Positions 7,436 to 15,256 of a stretch of DNA of 64,000 nucleotides are shown piece by piece. Under the pieces are notes generated by a model. That model searched no databases. It saw nothing but the letters and a program-made list of their open reading frames with translations, and was not told the origin of the DNA. Positions within the stretch are counted from its first letter, which is position 1; every line of letters starts with the position of its first letter. The DNA is taken from positions 124,001 through 188,000 of the forward strand of contig NZ_JAQMWP010000004.1 of assembly GCF_030403745.1 (NCBI RefSeq). Reading direction: 5' to 3'. A program made the translations under genes and the position numbers. This stretch comes from Streptomyces sp. S.PB5. GTDB taxonomy: Bacteria > Actinomycetota > Actinomycetes > Streptomycetales > Streptomycetaceae.

Positions 7436-9295
7436 TCAGGAGTTGTTGCGGACGACCGCCGGATTCCCCGGCGTCCGCAGTAGCTCGGAGATACGATCCG
7501 GCGCCACCGGCCGCGAGTACAGCCACCCCTGGCCGGTGTCGCAGCCGATCCGCCGCAGCCGGGACGCCTGGGCCGACGTCTCCACGCACTCCGCCGTGAC
7601 CGTCAGCCCCAGCCGATGGGCCAGCTGGATCATCGCCTCGACCACGACCTCGTCCGCGGGGTTGGGGGAGGCGCCCGTCCCCTCGTACTGGAAGCCTCGT
7701 ACGAACGAGCCGTCCAGCTTGAGGACCGCGACGGGCAGGCGGCTGAGGTAGGCGAGGTTGGAGTAGCCGGTGCCGAAGTCGTCGATGGCGATGTGGACGC
7801 CCATGTCGCTGAGGGCCTGCAACGCCTGGAGGGGGCGGCCGGCCGAGCCCATGACCGCCGACTCCGTCAGCTCCAGTTGCAGCAGTCCCGGGGCCAGGCC
7901 CGTCTCCGCGAGGATGTCCGCCACGTCCTCGACCAGGTCGGAGTCCCACACCTGGCGGACGGCGACGTTGACGCTGACGAAGATCGGCGGTTCGTCGGGG
8001 TGGTCCAGCTGCCACCGGCGGGCCTGGCGGCAGGCGGTGGCGAGGACCCAGCGGCCGAGCTGGACGATCGAGCCGTCCTCCTCGGCCAGTCCGATGAACC
8101 GATTCGGCGTCAGCATGCCGAACTGGGGATGGTTCCAGCGGACCAGCGCCTCGACGCCGCGCAGCCGGCCGTCCTCCATGCCGACCAGCGGCTGGTACTC
8201 CAGGGTGAACTCGCCCCGCTCGATGGCCGGCCGGAGCGTGGAGGCGAGGGCCTGACGGGTCATGCGGTGGGCGTTGCGCTCGGGGTCGAAGAGGGTCCAG
8301 CGGGCCTTTCCGTCGGCCTTCGCCCAGTACAGGGTCGTATCGGCCGCCTGGACGAGCGCGGTGGGGGTGGTGCCCGCGGCGTGGCGTTCCACGACCCCGA
8401 TCGACGCCGAGACCGACAGACGGCGGCCGGAGATGTCGAAGGGCGCCTGGACCGCCTTCAGTACGGCCTCGGCGAGGTCCGCCAGCTGGTCGGTGCCGGT
8501 CGAGTCCTCGACGAGCAGGGCGAATTCGTCGCCGCCGAGTCTGGCCACCAGCGGAGCGCTGCCCCGGGTGAGGCCCGCCTCGTCCGCGCAGCGCGTCAGG
8601 CGCTCGGCCACGGCGGCGAGCAGCCGGTCGCCGACGCGGTGGCCGAGGGTGTCGTTGATGGCCTTGAAGCCGTCGAGGTCGAGATAGCAGAGCCCGATCC
8701 GCCCGGTGCCGCCCTGCGCGTACGACTCCACCTCCAGCGCGGCCGAGAGGCGTTCGAAGAAGAGTGTGCGGTTGGGCAGCCGGGTCACCGGGTCGTGCAT
8801 CTGCAAGTGCCGCAGCCGGGCCTGGAGTTCACGCTGGGAACTGATGTCGGCGATGGACAGCAGGACACCGGGCTCGTCCTTGCCGAGCGGCGTGACCGTG
8901 ATCTGCACCCACAGGGACTGGCCGTCGGGGTGCTTCAGGCGGCGCGTGCAGCGCAGTCTGGCCTGCCGGCCGCGCAGCACTTCCTGGTACGCGTGCCAGG
9001 TCCGCGCGTCCGAGGCCAGATCCACCAGGTCGGAGGCGACCTGCCCGGCCAGCGACGCGGGCTCGGCGCCCAGGAGTTCGCCGAGCACACCGTTGGCGCC
9101 GACGACCACGCCCTCGCGGTCCACGACCGCCATGGCCAGCGGCGCAGCCGCGAACGCCGACCGGTACGTCGGGGACGCCGAGGACGTCAGCGACGTCGGG
9201 GATTCCGCACGAGGAGACGTGCTGAAGTCACTCTCTGTGACGGCCGCCCGGTCGAGATCTGCCGCGGGCGTCGGCCCTTCGGAGGTTCCGCTCAC
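7436..9295 (-). CDS. cdgA: PAS-GGDEF-EAL c-di-GMP turnover protein (CdgA-like)
   Basis: A 619-aa cytoplasmic protein with an N-terminal PAS domain (about residues 45-155), a GGDEF diguanylate-cyclase domain (about 165-335, exact RLGGDEF motif) and an EAL phosphodiesterase domain (about 350-605, EAL intact in GVEALVRW). Both catalytic signatures look functional, so it could make or degrade c-di-GMP. No membrane segment is visible. The GTG at 9295 has GGGAG eight bases upstream. The symbol cdgA is inferred from the domain order and from the gene lying about 25 genes from adpA, as cdgA does in S. coelicolor (from memory). A 15-bp BldD-like box lies in codons 19-23. Confidence 0.8.
   Translation of the reverse strand: MSGTSEGPTPAADLDRAAVTESDFSTSPRAESPTSLTSSASPTYRSAFAAAPLAMAVVDREGVVVGANGVLGELLGAEPASLAGQVASDLVDLASDARTWHAYQEVLRGRQARLRCTRRLKHPDGQSLWVQITVTPLGKDEPGVLLSIADISSQRELQARLRHLQMHDPVTRLPNRTLFFERLSAALEVESYAQGGTGRIGLCYLDLDGFKAINDTLGHRVGDRLLAAVAERLTRCADEAGLTRGSAPLVARLGGDEFALLVEDSTGTDQLADLAEAVLKAVQAPFDISGRRLSVSASIGVVERHAAGTTPTALVQAADTTLYWAKADGKARWTLFDPERNAHRMTRQALASTLRPAIERGEFTLEYQPLVGMEDGRLRGVEALVRWNHPQFGMLTPNRFIGLAEEDGSIVQLGRWVLATACRQARRWQLDHPDEPPIFVSVNVAVRQVWDSDLVEDVADILAETGLAPGLLQLELTESAVMGSAGRPLQALQALSDMGVHIAIDDFGTGYSNLAYLSRLPVAVLKLDGSFVRGFQYEGTGASPNPADEVVVEAMIQLAHRLGLTVTAECVETSAQASRLRRIGCDTGQGWLYSRPVAPDRISELLRTPGNPAVVRNNS
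9227..9241. promoter_or_regulatory. BldD-box-like inverted repeat inside the 5' end of cdgA
   Basis: GTCACTCTCTGTGAC is an inverted repeat matching 8 of the 9 fixed positions of the BldD consensus as I remember it (nTnACnC(A/T)GnGTnAn). It lies within codons 19-23 of cdgA. BldD is a c-di-GMP-responsive repressor, so control of a c-di-GMP enzyme would be a feedback loop. Confidence 0.55.
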
Positions 9296-9345
9296 CGTTC
9301 GCTCCCGCAGTGCACTCGATCTCTGTCGTGCAGGAAAGTGTGCCG

Positions 9346-9351
9346 ATCATA
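9346..9351 (-). promoter_or_regulatory. -10 element of a probable cdgA promoter
   Basis: On the minus strand the hexamer reads TATGAT, about 50 bp before the cdgA start. The -35 region is weak (TGGAAG at 17 bp), so this is only a candidate. Confidence 0.35.
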
Positions 9352-9463
9352 GAGGCTGGCCCCCACCCCTTCCAGCCACCATCCAGTGTCCCGGAACAAC
9401 CAGCCCTTCTGGCAGATCGTTTCTGCCCGCACCTGGACGGCTTGTCCGCGCTCCCGACCAGGT

Positions 9464-9478
9464 GTGACGTTCCGTGAG
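9464..9478. promoter_or_regulatory. weaker second BldD-like box upstream of cdgA
   Basis: GTGACGTTCCGTGAG matches 7 of 9 fixed BldD-consensus positions. It lies about 170 bp before the cdgA start and about 130 bp before the divergent metalloprotease gene. The remaining intergenic sequence from 9296 to 9606 shows nothing else I can name. Confidence 0.35.
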
Positions 9479-9606
9479 CGATTCGGGGTGTCGCTTCTGA
9501 CGCTTCTTCTGCGTACTCACTCATCTGGTGCAGACAAACAGGGCGTAGTACGACAATTTCCCACAGGCTGGGTGCGGTGTCCCGCGAACCGCACCCGGAG
9601 GTCCCT

Positions 9607-10851
9607 GTGCCGCGCCCTTTCCCGCGCCCCAAACTGCGCAGCACCGCGGCCGTGTTCACCACCTTGTCGGCACTGGCCGCCACCTCCCTCATCTCCGGTC
9701 CGTCGGTCGCCGAACCCTTCTCGGCCGAACCCTGTGCCCTGACCCGCACTCAGGCGCACCACTCCGAGGGCCTGGACACCTGGAACGCCGCCTATCCGCG
9801 CCCGACCCGCACCCTGGACGCGGTGATGGTGTTCCTGTCCTTCCCGGACGCGACCCCGCGCACCACCCCGGACGAACTCGCCGCCGACCACTTCCCGGCC
9901 ACCAGCCGCTTCTTCGAGCGGGCCTCCTACGGCAGGTTCGCCCTGCGCCCGCATCCGCTCCGGAACTGGATCCGGATGCCGCAGCCCTCCACGGCGTACG
10001 CCATACAGCGGGACTGGAGCGCCGCCCACCGCGCCGCGTATCTGCGTGACGCGCTCTCGGTGGCGGACGGGCGGGTGGACTTCTCGCAGTACGACATCGT
10101 CTACCTCGTCGCCGACCCGGACGCGCCCGGCGTGGACTCGGACGCGACCAAGGTCGTCAACCTGGACGTTCCGCTGCGGGCCGACGGGACGGACATCCGG
10201 CGGGTCGTCACGGTCTTCGAGCAGCACCCGCCGGACCGCCTGGTCCTCGCCCACGAGACCGGCCACGTCTTCGACCTCCCCGACCTCTATCACCGGCCGG
10301 TGGACGGCAAGGGCGACTGGGACACCTATGTCGGGGACTGGGACCTGATGGGCAGCCAGTTCGGGCTCGCGCCGGACCTGTTCGCCTGGCACAAGTGGAA
10401 GCTGGGCTGGCTGGAGCCGCGGCAGGTGGCGTGCGTCCAGGGCTCGGCGCGGCTGACGCTGGAGCCGCTGGGTGCGGGAGGCCCGGCGCGGGGAGGGGCC
10501 GGCTTCGGCATGGGCCGGGGCACCAAGCTCGCGGTCGTCCGGACCGGGGCCGACACCGCGCTCGCCTTCGAGGCCCGCGGCCCCGTCGGCAACGACACCG
10601 CCACCTGCCGCGAAGGCATCCTCGTCTACCGCGTCCACGCCGGCTCCCCCTCCGGCGGCGGCCCGATCCAGGTCATCGACGCCCACCCCCACACCGACGC
10701 CTGCTGGCAGGCCTCGGTCTACCCACCCCTGGCGGACGCCCCCGTGGACCTGGGCGAGAGCTTCACGGTGCCGGGGGAGGGCGTACGGGTGGAGGTGGAG
10801 GGACGGACGGCTTCCGGGCAGTGGACGGTACGGATCGCGGCGGCCGGATAA
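9607..10851 (+). CDS. secreted M6-type metalloprotease
   Basis: A 414-aa predicted extracellular zinc protease of the M6 (immune inhibitor A-like) type. It has a basic N-terminus followed by a hydrophobic signal segment (about residues 14-35). The metal-binding motif HETGH, within VLAHETGHVFDLPDLY, sits near residue 220, and the DWDLMGSQ stretch that follows is typical of the family. The GTG at 9607 is preceded by GGAGG at five bases. A short hairpin follows the stop. It is divergent from cdgA. Substrate unknown. Confidence 0.82.
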   Translation: MPRPFPRPKLRSTAAVFTTLSALAATSLISGPSVAEPFSAEPCALTRTQAHHSEGLDTWNAAYPRPTRTLDAVMVFLSFPDATPRTTPDELAADHFPATSRFFERASYGRFALRPHPLRNWIRMPQPSTAYAIQRDWSAAHRAAYLRDALSVADGRVDFSQYDIVYLVADPDAPGVDSDATKVVNLDVPLRADGTDIRRVVTVFEQHPPDRLVLAHETGHVFDLPDLYHRPVDGKGDWDTYVGDWDLMGSQFGLAPDLFAWHKWKLGWLEPRQVACVQGSARLTLEPLGAGGPARGGAGFGMGRGTKLAVVRTGADTALAFEARGPVGNDTATCREGILVYRVHAGSPSGGGPIQVIDAHPHTDACWQASVYPPLADAPVDLGESFTVPGEGVRVEVEGRTASGQWTVRIAAAG

Positions 10852-10862
10852 CAGACACACGA

Positions 10863-10890
10863 AAGGCCCCCCGCTCGCGCGGAGGGCCTT
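10863..10890. terminator. terminator hairpin between M6 protease and tRNA-Lys
   Basis: Seven-bp stem AAGGCCC/GGGCCTT (10863-10869 with 10884-10890) with a 14-nt loop. It lies 12 nt after the protease stop and 10 nt beyond the 3' end of the convergent tRNA, so it may serve both. Confidence 0.55.
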
Positions 10891-10899
10891 CGTTGTCGG

Positions 10900-10973
10900 T
10901 GCGCCGCCAGGGACTCGAACCCCGGACCCGCTGATTAAGAGTCAGCTGCTCTAACCAACTGAGCTAGCGGCGC
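10900..10973 (-). tRNA. tRNA-Lys (anticodon CTT)
   Basis: The complement folds into a standard cloverleaf of 74 nt. The acceptor stem is GCGCCGC paired with GCGGCGC, the D-arm contains AGCTCAGTTGG, the 7-nt anticodon loop CTCTTAA places CTT at 34-36, and the T-loop is TTCGAGT. The discriminator is A73 and the CCA end is not encoded. The first ten bases overlap the 3' end of the CDS ending at 10964, whose TAG stop uses tRNA positions 8-10. Confidence 0.95.
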
Positions 10974-11560
10974 CTGCTGACGTCGTAGACCTTAGCATCC
11001 TGATCCGCTGGGGGAAAAATCGATATCCGCACCGCCGTGCGCGCCGCCCGTACGGCCGCCCAGACGAGGGTCTCGGCGCCCGGCAACCAGGGGTGACGGG
11101 TGTCGGGGGCCACCAGCCAGCGGCTGTCGAAGGGGGTCGGGGCGGTGGTCGTGGGCCGGGGTGCGGGGACGGTCACCGCGTCGCCGTTGCCGTGGCACAG
11201 CAGCGGCGGAACCGCTCCCGTCCGGCCGAACTCCTCCCACCGCAGCAGCGAGGGCAGCCGGTACGCCGTCCCCGGCGCCGCGAACAGCAGCATCCGGCCC
11301 CGGAAGGCGGCGACCGGCCCGGAGCCCGGGCCCTCGTCCCACAGCCGGTCCAGCATCCGGCGCCCGAAGATCGCGGGCGCGCTGACGACGTCGAAGGCGG
11401 TACCGCAGGGCAGCACGACCGGGGCGTCGGGCCGGTCCTCCCAGAGGGCCAGCGTGCTCCGCGGATACGTTCCTGCCGAGGCGAGCCACGCCGCTCCGTC
11501 CGCGGTGACCCCGCTGACGTCGGAGCGGTCGGAGAAGAACTCCTTGGATGTGTTGCTCAT
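10964..11560 (-). CDS. small prim-pol-like conserved protein
   Basis: A 198-aa protein resembling the short Streptomyces proteins annotated as bifunctional DNA primase/polymerase N-terminal-like: an LPCGTAFDVV segment near residue 50, then LLFAAPGTAYRLPSLL, and a C-terminal RWLVAP. I do not see the paired catalytic aspartates of an active archaeo-eukaryotic primase, so it may be a degenerate member. ATG 11560 was picked because the conserved part starts nearby; its Shine-Dalgarno is poor. The 3' end runs into the tRNA-Lys gene, whose bases supply the stop codon. It lies downstream, on the same strand, of the 121-aa gene and the helicase cassette. Confidence 0.6.
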   Translation of the reverse strand: MSNTSKEFFSDRSDVSGVTADGAAWLASAGTYPRSTLALWEDRPDAPVVLPCGTAFDVVSAPAIFGRRMLDRLWDEGPGSGPVAAFRGRMLLFAAPGTAYRLPSLLRWEEFGRTGAVPPLLCHGNGDAVTVPAPRPTTTAPTPFDSRWLVAPDTRHPWLPGAETLVWAAVRAARTAVRISIFPPADQDAKVYDVSRRR

Positions 11561-11667
11561 GCATCCAGATGTACCGGCTGTGAGCGTTCCGTTCCCGAGG
11601 GTTGCCGGAAACCGGGACACGGCAGGCCAGCAGGGAGTATCTTGCCCACCTGGCATATGCCAAAGCT

Positions 11668-12033
11668 TTACGCGGGGTCGACGGTGCCCTTGCCCTCGGC
11701 GCCCCGCATCAGGTCCCGGCCGAACTCGACCATCTTCTTCGCGTAGTCCTCGGTCCACTCGGCCCGCTCCCCGATGTCCGCCGGCGTCAGCCGGTCGAAC
11801 CGCCGCGGATCCGCCAGCTGGGCCGCCGCCATCGCCTGGAACTCCACCGCACGGTCCGCCGCGGCCCGGAAGGCGTGCGCCAGCTCCGTCGCCCGGGCCA
11901 GCAGGGCCCTGGGATCGTCTATGGACTCCAGGTCGAAGAAGTGCTCCGGATCTGCGGCCGCCTCCGCGGGCTCGAAAAGCAGGGGCGCGGGGCGTAGCCG
12001 CGGTTCGTTCCGACGCGGCGTGGGCTCCGCCAT
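11668..12033 (-). CDS. conserved hypothetical protein (121 aa)
   Basis: An acidic, mostly helical protein of 121 residues (RALLARATELAHAFRAAADRA region) with no motif I recognise and no signal peptide or membrane segment. The ATG at 12033 has an excellent AGGAGGAG upstream. It follows the helicase gene by 97 nt on the same strand and precedes the prim-pol-like gene by 107 nt, so cotranscription is possible but not shown. Confidence 0.65.
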   Translation of the reverse strand: MAEPTPRRNEPRLRPAPLLFEPAEAAADPEHFFDLESIDDPRALLARATELAHAFRAAADRAVEFQAMAAAQLADPRRFDRLTPADIGERAEWTEDYAKKMVEFGRDLMRGAEGKGTVDPA

Positions 12034-12130
12034 GTCTTCTCCTCCTCGTACGTCGCCGAAGACCCGCCTGTCGGGAAGTGGGCCGTCGTCCATTGTCTCG
12101 CGGCCGCGCAAGGACGCGGTGAAGGGCACC

Positions 12131-13465
12131 TCACGGGCTCCAGACGACTTTGTGTTCGGCGAGACGCGCAAGCACCGCGTGATTCGCCTCCCACCCATCG
12201 GGAAACTTCACCAGCGTCCCCAGCTGCACCGGCTCCGTCGACGGATAGTCGTCCAGCAGCTCGCTCACCCCCGCCCGGCACACCACGATGCACGCGTGCC
12301 GGTGGCGGGAGGCGAGGACGCAGAGGCGGCCGGTCTCCAGGTGGAAGGCGGTGGCGTCGGGGCGGCCGGAGAGGGGGTGCAGGACGACCGTGACGTCGTA
12401 CTCGCGGCCCTGGAGACGGTTCGCCGTGTCCACGGTCACCTCCGGCACGCCCATCTCGGCCAGCGCCGCTCGGACCGCCGCCGCCTGGTCGCGGTGGGCC
12501 GTGCCGACGGCGATGCGGTCGGCGGTGAGGGGGGACGGGTCGGGGGAGCGCTCCGAGGTCGCCGCGCCGCCGCGGTCCAGCAGGCGCCGTACGACCGTGG
12601 CCACCGCCCGTACCGCCTCCGGGTCCGTGCGCGGGGTGTGCCGGGCGGGCAGCTCCAGCAGACCCCAGCCCGACTCCGCCGCCTCGTCGATGACCCGGTC
12701 GGGACCCGAACCGTCCGACGGGACGGCGAAGGCGAGGCTGCGGTCGCCGTGGTCCGTGCCGCTGCGGAACGGCGTGAACGGGTAGAACGCGTCCGACACC
12801 AGCTGCGCCGCCGACGCCGGGAGCCGCCAGGACACGGGCAGACGGTGCTGCGGGAGCTCGGGGTTGTGCGCCAGCAGCGTCGTCACCGCCGAGGCCGACG
12901 GGTCGTACGACAGCCCCGCCCACTGCTCGCTGCCCACGATCGCGAACGGGTCCAGCTGCCCGGGGTCGCCCACGAACAGCGCCCGCTCGAAGAGGCCGGC
13001 CACGGCGAGGAGCGAGTCCGAGCGCATCTGGTACGCCTCGTCGACGATGGCGTGCTGCCACGGCTCGTCGACCTTGACGTGCGCCCACTTCGCGGCCGTG
13101 GACAGGGTGATCGGCAGTCCGGTCAGTTCCGCCGGTTTCGCCGACTTCCGTACGTTCGGCAGGTCGTCCAGCGCTTTGTCGTACGCGTCGGCGTCACTGC
13201 TGTGCAGGCGCCCCACCGGCAGGTCCGGGTTCTTCTCGGCGAGCCTCAGGACCAGGTCGTCGACCTGGGCGTTCGTCTGCGCCACGACCATCAGCGGGCG
13301 CCCGGCGTCGGCGAGTTCGAGGGCCGCGCGGACGACCAGCGTGGACTTGCCCGCGCCCGGCGGGGAGTCGACCACGACACCGCGCCGGTCGCTGTGCAGG
13401 GTGTTGTGGAGGATCTCCTCCGTCGCTTGGGCGGCGGCCGCGCCGGGGTCGAAGACCGTGGTCAC
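12131..13465 (-). CDS. SF1 (UPF1/Dna2-like) ATP-dependent helicase-family protein
   Basis: A 444-aa P-loop protein with superfamily-1 helicase motifs in order: Walker A SPPGAGKST (34-42), DEAY/Q motif II IVDEAYQ (Asp142-Glu143), motif III FVGDPGQLDPF (165-174), motif V-like DTANRLQGREYDV near 345 and a motif VI-like ASRHRHACIVV. GDPGQLDP is characteristic of the UPF1/Dna2 group rather than UvrD. It is shorter than most helicases of the group and lacks a recognisable accessory barrel, which could be supplied by the upstream partner. The GTG start overlaps the stop of the 530-aa gene by four bases (GTGA), so the two are coupled. Probable DNA or RNA translocase working with the nuclease encoded upstream. 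Confidence 0.8.
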   Translation of the reverse strand: MTTVFDPGAAAAQATEEILHNTLHSDRRGVVVDSPPGAGKSTLVVRAALELADAGRPLMVVAQTNAQVDDLVLRLAEKNPDLPVGRLHSSDADAYDKALDDLPNVRKSAKPAELTGLPITLSTAAKWAHVKVDEPWQHAIVDEAYQMRSDSLLAVAGLFERALFVGDPGQLDPFAIVGSEQWAGLSYDPSASAVTTLLAHNPELPQHRLPVSWRLPASAAQLVSDAFYPFTPFRSGTDHGDRSLAFAVPSDGSGPDRVIDEAAESGWGLLELPARHTPRTDPEAVRAVATVVRRLLDRGGAATSERSPDPSPLTADRIAVGTAHRDQAAAVRAALAEMGVPEVTVDTANRLQGREYDVTVVLHPLSGRPDATAFHLETGRLCVLASRHRHACIVVCRAGVSELLDDYPSTEPVQLGTLVKFPDGWEANHAVLARLAEHKVVWSP

Positions 13466-15054
13466 AGGACGTCCTCCTCGGTCGTGGGATCGGCGGCCTC
13501 CTGGACGGCCTCGCCGGGCGGGCCGCCATGCGTCCAGGGCGTGTTCTCCGGGTCGGGGAGCTTCGCGCCGCCGCGCTGCTCGTGCTCGAAGAGCGTGAAG
13601 CAGAGCCGGTCGCCCTTCTCCGGCACGGAACCGGCCTCGGGCTCCTTGCCGCGGCCCATCTTGTCGAGGATGCGCAGGACGACCGAGGAACCCTCGTCCT
13701 CGTATCCGACGAACTCGGCCGACTGCGGTTTGCCGCTCAGGGAGCGGTAGACCTTGGCGCGCTCGCCGAGGTGCGGGCGGTCGTCCGTGCGGAGGGTGAG
13801 GAGGGGGCGGGGGCTCGGACGCTTGCCCTCGCTGTGGGTCATCACGACGTCCGTGACCTCGCCCACGAAGGCTTCTCCGGACAGCCGCCGCCCGGCCATC
13901 ACCAGCGGATCGTCCAGGGCCTCCTGGGCCTCCAGACGGGCCTGTTCGCGCTCGCGCGTGGCGAGCTTGTTCGCGGCGGTCACCGCGTCGTCGCGGCGCG
14001 GCTGCGGGGGCTCGCCGGCCAGGATGCGGTCGCGGTGGCTGGTGAAGGACCAGCGGTCACGCGTCCAGCGCTCCTCCACGCGCGCGCCCTCGGGCAGTTC
14101 ACGCAGCAGGTCCAGGCCGCGCCACACCGCGTCCCAGGTGGGGCGGGTCCGGCTCTCGACCAGGTCCCTGATCGCCTGCTCGGCCGCGGTGAGTTCACCG
14201 AGCCGGTCGTCCGCCTCCAGGCCGTCCTCGGCGGCGGCGAGGGCGGTACGCGCGCGGTTGTAGCGCTCGATGGCGGGGGCGAGCAGCTTGTTGTCGAACG
14301 CCGGGTCGGTCGCCGGGCCGGCCGGTGGGTGCAGCAACTGGCCCTTGGCGTCCCGGCCGAGCTCGGCCTCCAGGGCGGCCTCGGCACCGGTCGCCCCCTT
14401 CGGGGGGTCGATCCAGGCGAGCAGCGCGCCCAGGTGCTGGTCCTCCAGGGTGGACTGGCCGGTCGCCCAGTGCCGGGCGAGCACGTCCGTCATGGCGAGC
14501 AGGAGCGAGGAGCCCGGGACGCGGGTCCGCTCCCCGAAGTGGGTCAGCCAACGCCCCAGCAACGGCACGCGCGGCGGCGCCGGATGCGGGGCCTCCGGGT
14601 CCTGTTCGGCCGTACGCCGGAAACGCATCGAGCGCCCCAGCAGCCGTACGAACTCGATGCCCGCGCGGCTCGGCACGATCAGCTGCGCGGCGTCCGCGCA
14701 CAGCTCGACCTCGACCTTGACCCGCTTGCCGGTCTCCGGGTCGGTCTCATTGCGCTCGGCGGCCTCCACCGCCTCCGCGTACGCGTCGACATACGGCAGC
14801 ACGACATCCGCCAGCTCGGCCAGGAACGCGAACCTGAGATCACGGTCGCGCGGCTGCGCTACGACGAGCAGGCGCGGCGCGTCCCGGTCGGTGCCGACGA
14901 GCGCGCCGAGCGGGGCCCCGGCCTCACCGGCGGTGGTGAGCGGCACGAGGACGAGGGGGTGCTCGGAGAGGTGCCGGTGCCGGACGGTGGCGGAGGGCTG
15001 GGCCCGGCCGGTGGTGACGGCTTCGAGGCGGGCGAGGGTGGCGATCAGGGACAT
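13462..15054 (-). CDS. uncharacterised partner protein of the helicase-nuclease cassette
   Basis: A 530-aa protein I do not recognise. The N-terminal half is mixed alpha/beta with an LLVVAQPRDRDLRF strand near 75. A charged helical stretch (about 255-385) could form coiled coil. The C-terminal 150 residues (GEAFVGEVTDVVMTH, then LTLRTDDRP and VVLRILDKMGRG) are beta-rich and could be the OB or barrel accessory domain that UPF1-like helicases usually carry in the same chain. No catalytic motif is visible. ATG 15054 has GAAGG eight bases upstream. It is coupled to the helicase by a 4-bp overlap and lies 202 nt after the nuclease stop. Confidence 0.7.
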   Translation of the reverse strand: MSLIATLARLEAVTTGRAQPSATVRHRHLSEHPLVLVPLTTAGEAGAPLGALVGTDRDAPRLLVVAQPRDRDLRFAFLAELADVVLPYVDAYAEAVEAAERNETDPETGKRVKVEVELCADAAQLIVPSRAGIEFVRLLGRSMRFRRTAEQDPEAPHPAPPRVPLLGRWLTHFGERTRVPGSSLLLAMTDVLARHWATGQSTLEDQHLGALLAWIDPPKGATGAEAALEAELGRDAKGQLLHPPAGPATDPAFDNKLLAPAIERYNRARTALAAAEDGLEADDRLGELTAAEQAIRDLVESRTRPTWDAVWRGLDLLRELPEGARVEERWTRDRWSFTSHRDRILAGEPPQPRRDDAVTAANKLATREREQARLEAQEALDDPLVMAGRRLSGEAFVGEVTDVVMTHSEGKRPSPRPLLTLRTDDRPHLGERAKVYRSLSGKPQSAEFVGYEDEGSSVVLRILDKMGRGKEPEAGSVPEKGDRLCFTLFEHEQRGGAKLPDPENTPWTHGGPPGEAVQEAADPTTEEDVL

Positions 15055-15111
15055 GCGGTCGCCTTCGGGTGGGGGGTGAGCGGGGCGGTGGCCTCGGGCC
15101 GGGCGGCGTGC

Positions 15112-15147
15112 GGGGCGTACGGGGCATACGGGGCGTCCGGGGCGTTC
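15112..15147. repeat. four 9-bp tandem repeats in the nuclease/partner spacer
   Basis: Units at 15112-15120, 15121-15129, 15130-15138 and 15139-15147 follow GGGGCNTNC. They lie in the 202-bp gap 15055-15256 between the nuclease stop and the next gene. I see no convincing gene in that gap. Confidence 0.6.
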
Positions 15148-15256
15148 CTCTCCGGGCGGGCGGTGATGGTCCGCGTGGCCCTCGCCTTCGCCGGGCGGCC
15201 GGTGTGCCTCGTCGGGCGGGGGGTGCCTGGGGCGGGCCTCTTGGCGCGGGCGGCGC

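Noticed and set aside
10900..10973. Integration site with an integrated element at tRNA-Lys
   Set aside because: No integrase, excisionase or direct repeat of the tRNA end was seen on either side within the window.
15055..15256. A small gene in the nuclease/partner gap
   Set aside because: Frames there are Pro/Arg/Ala-rich repeats without a start signal.
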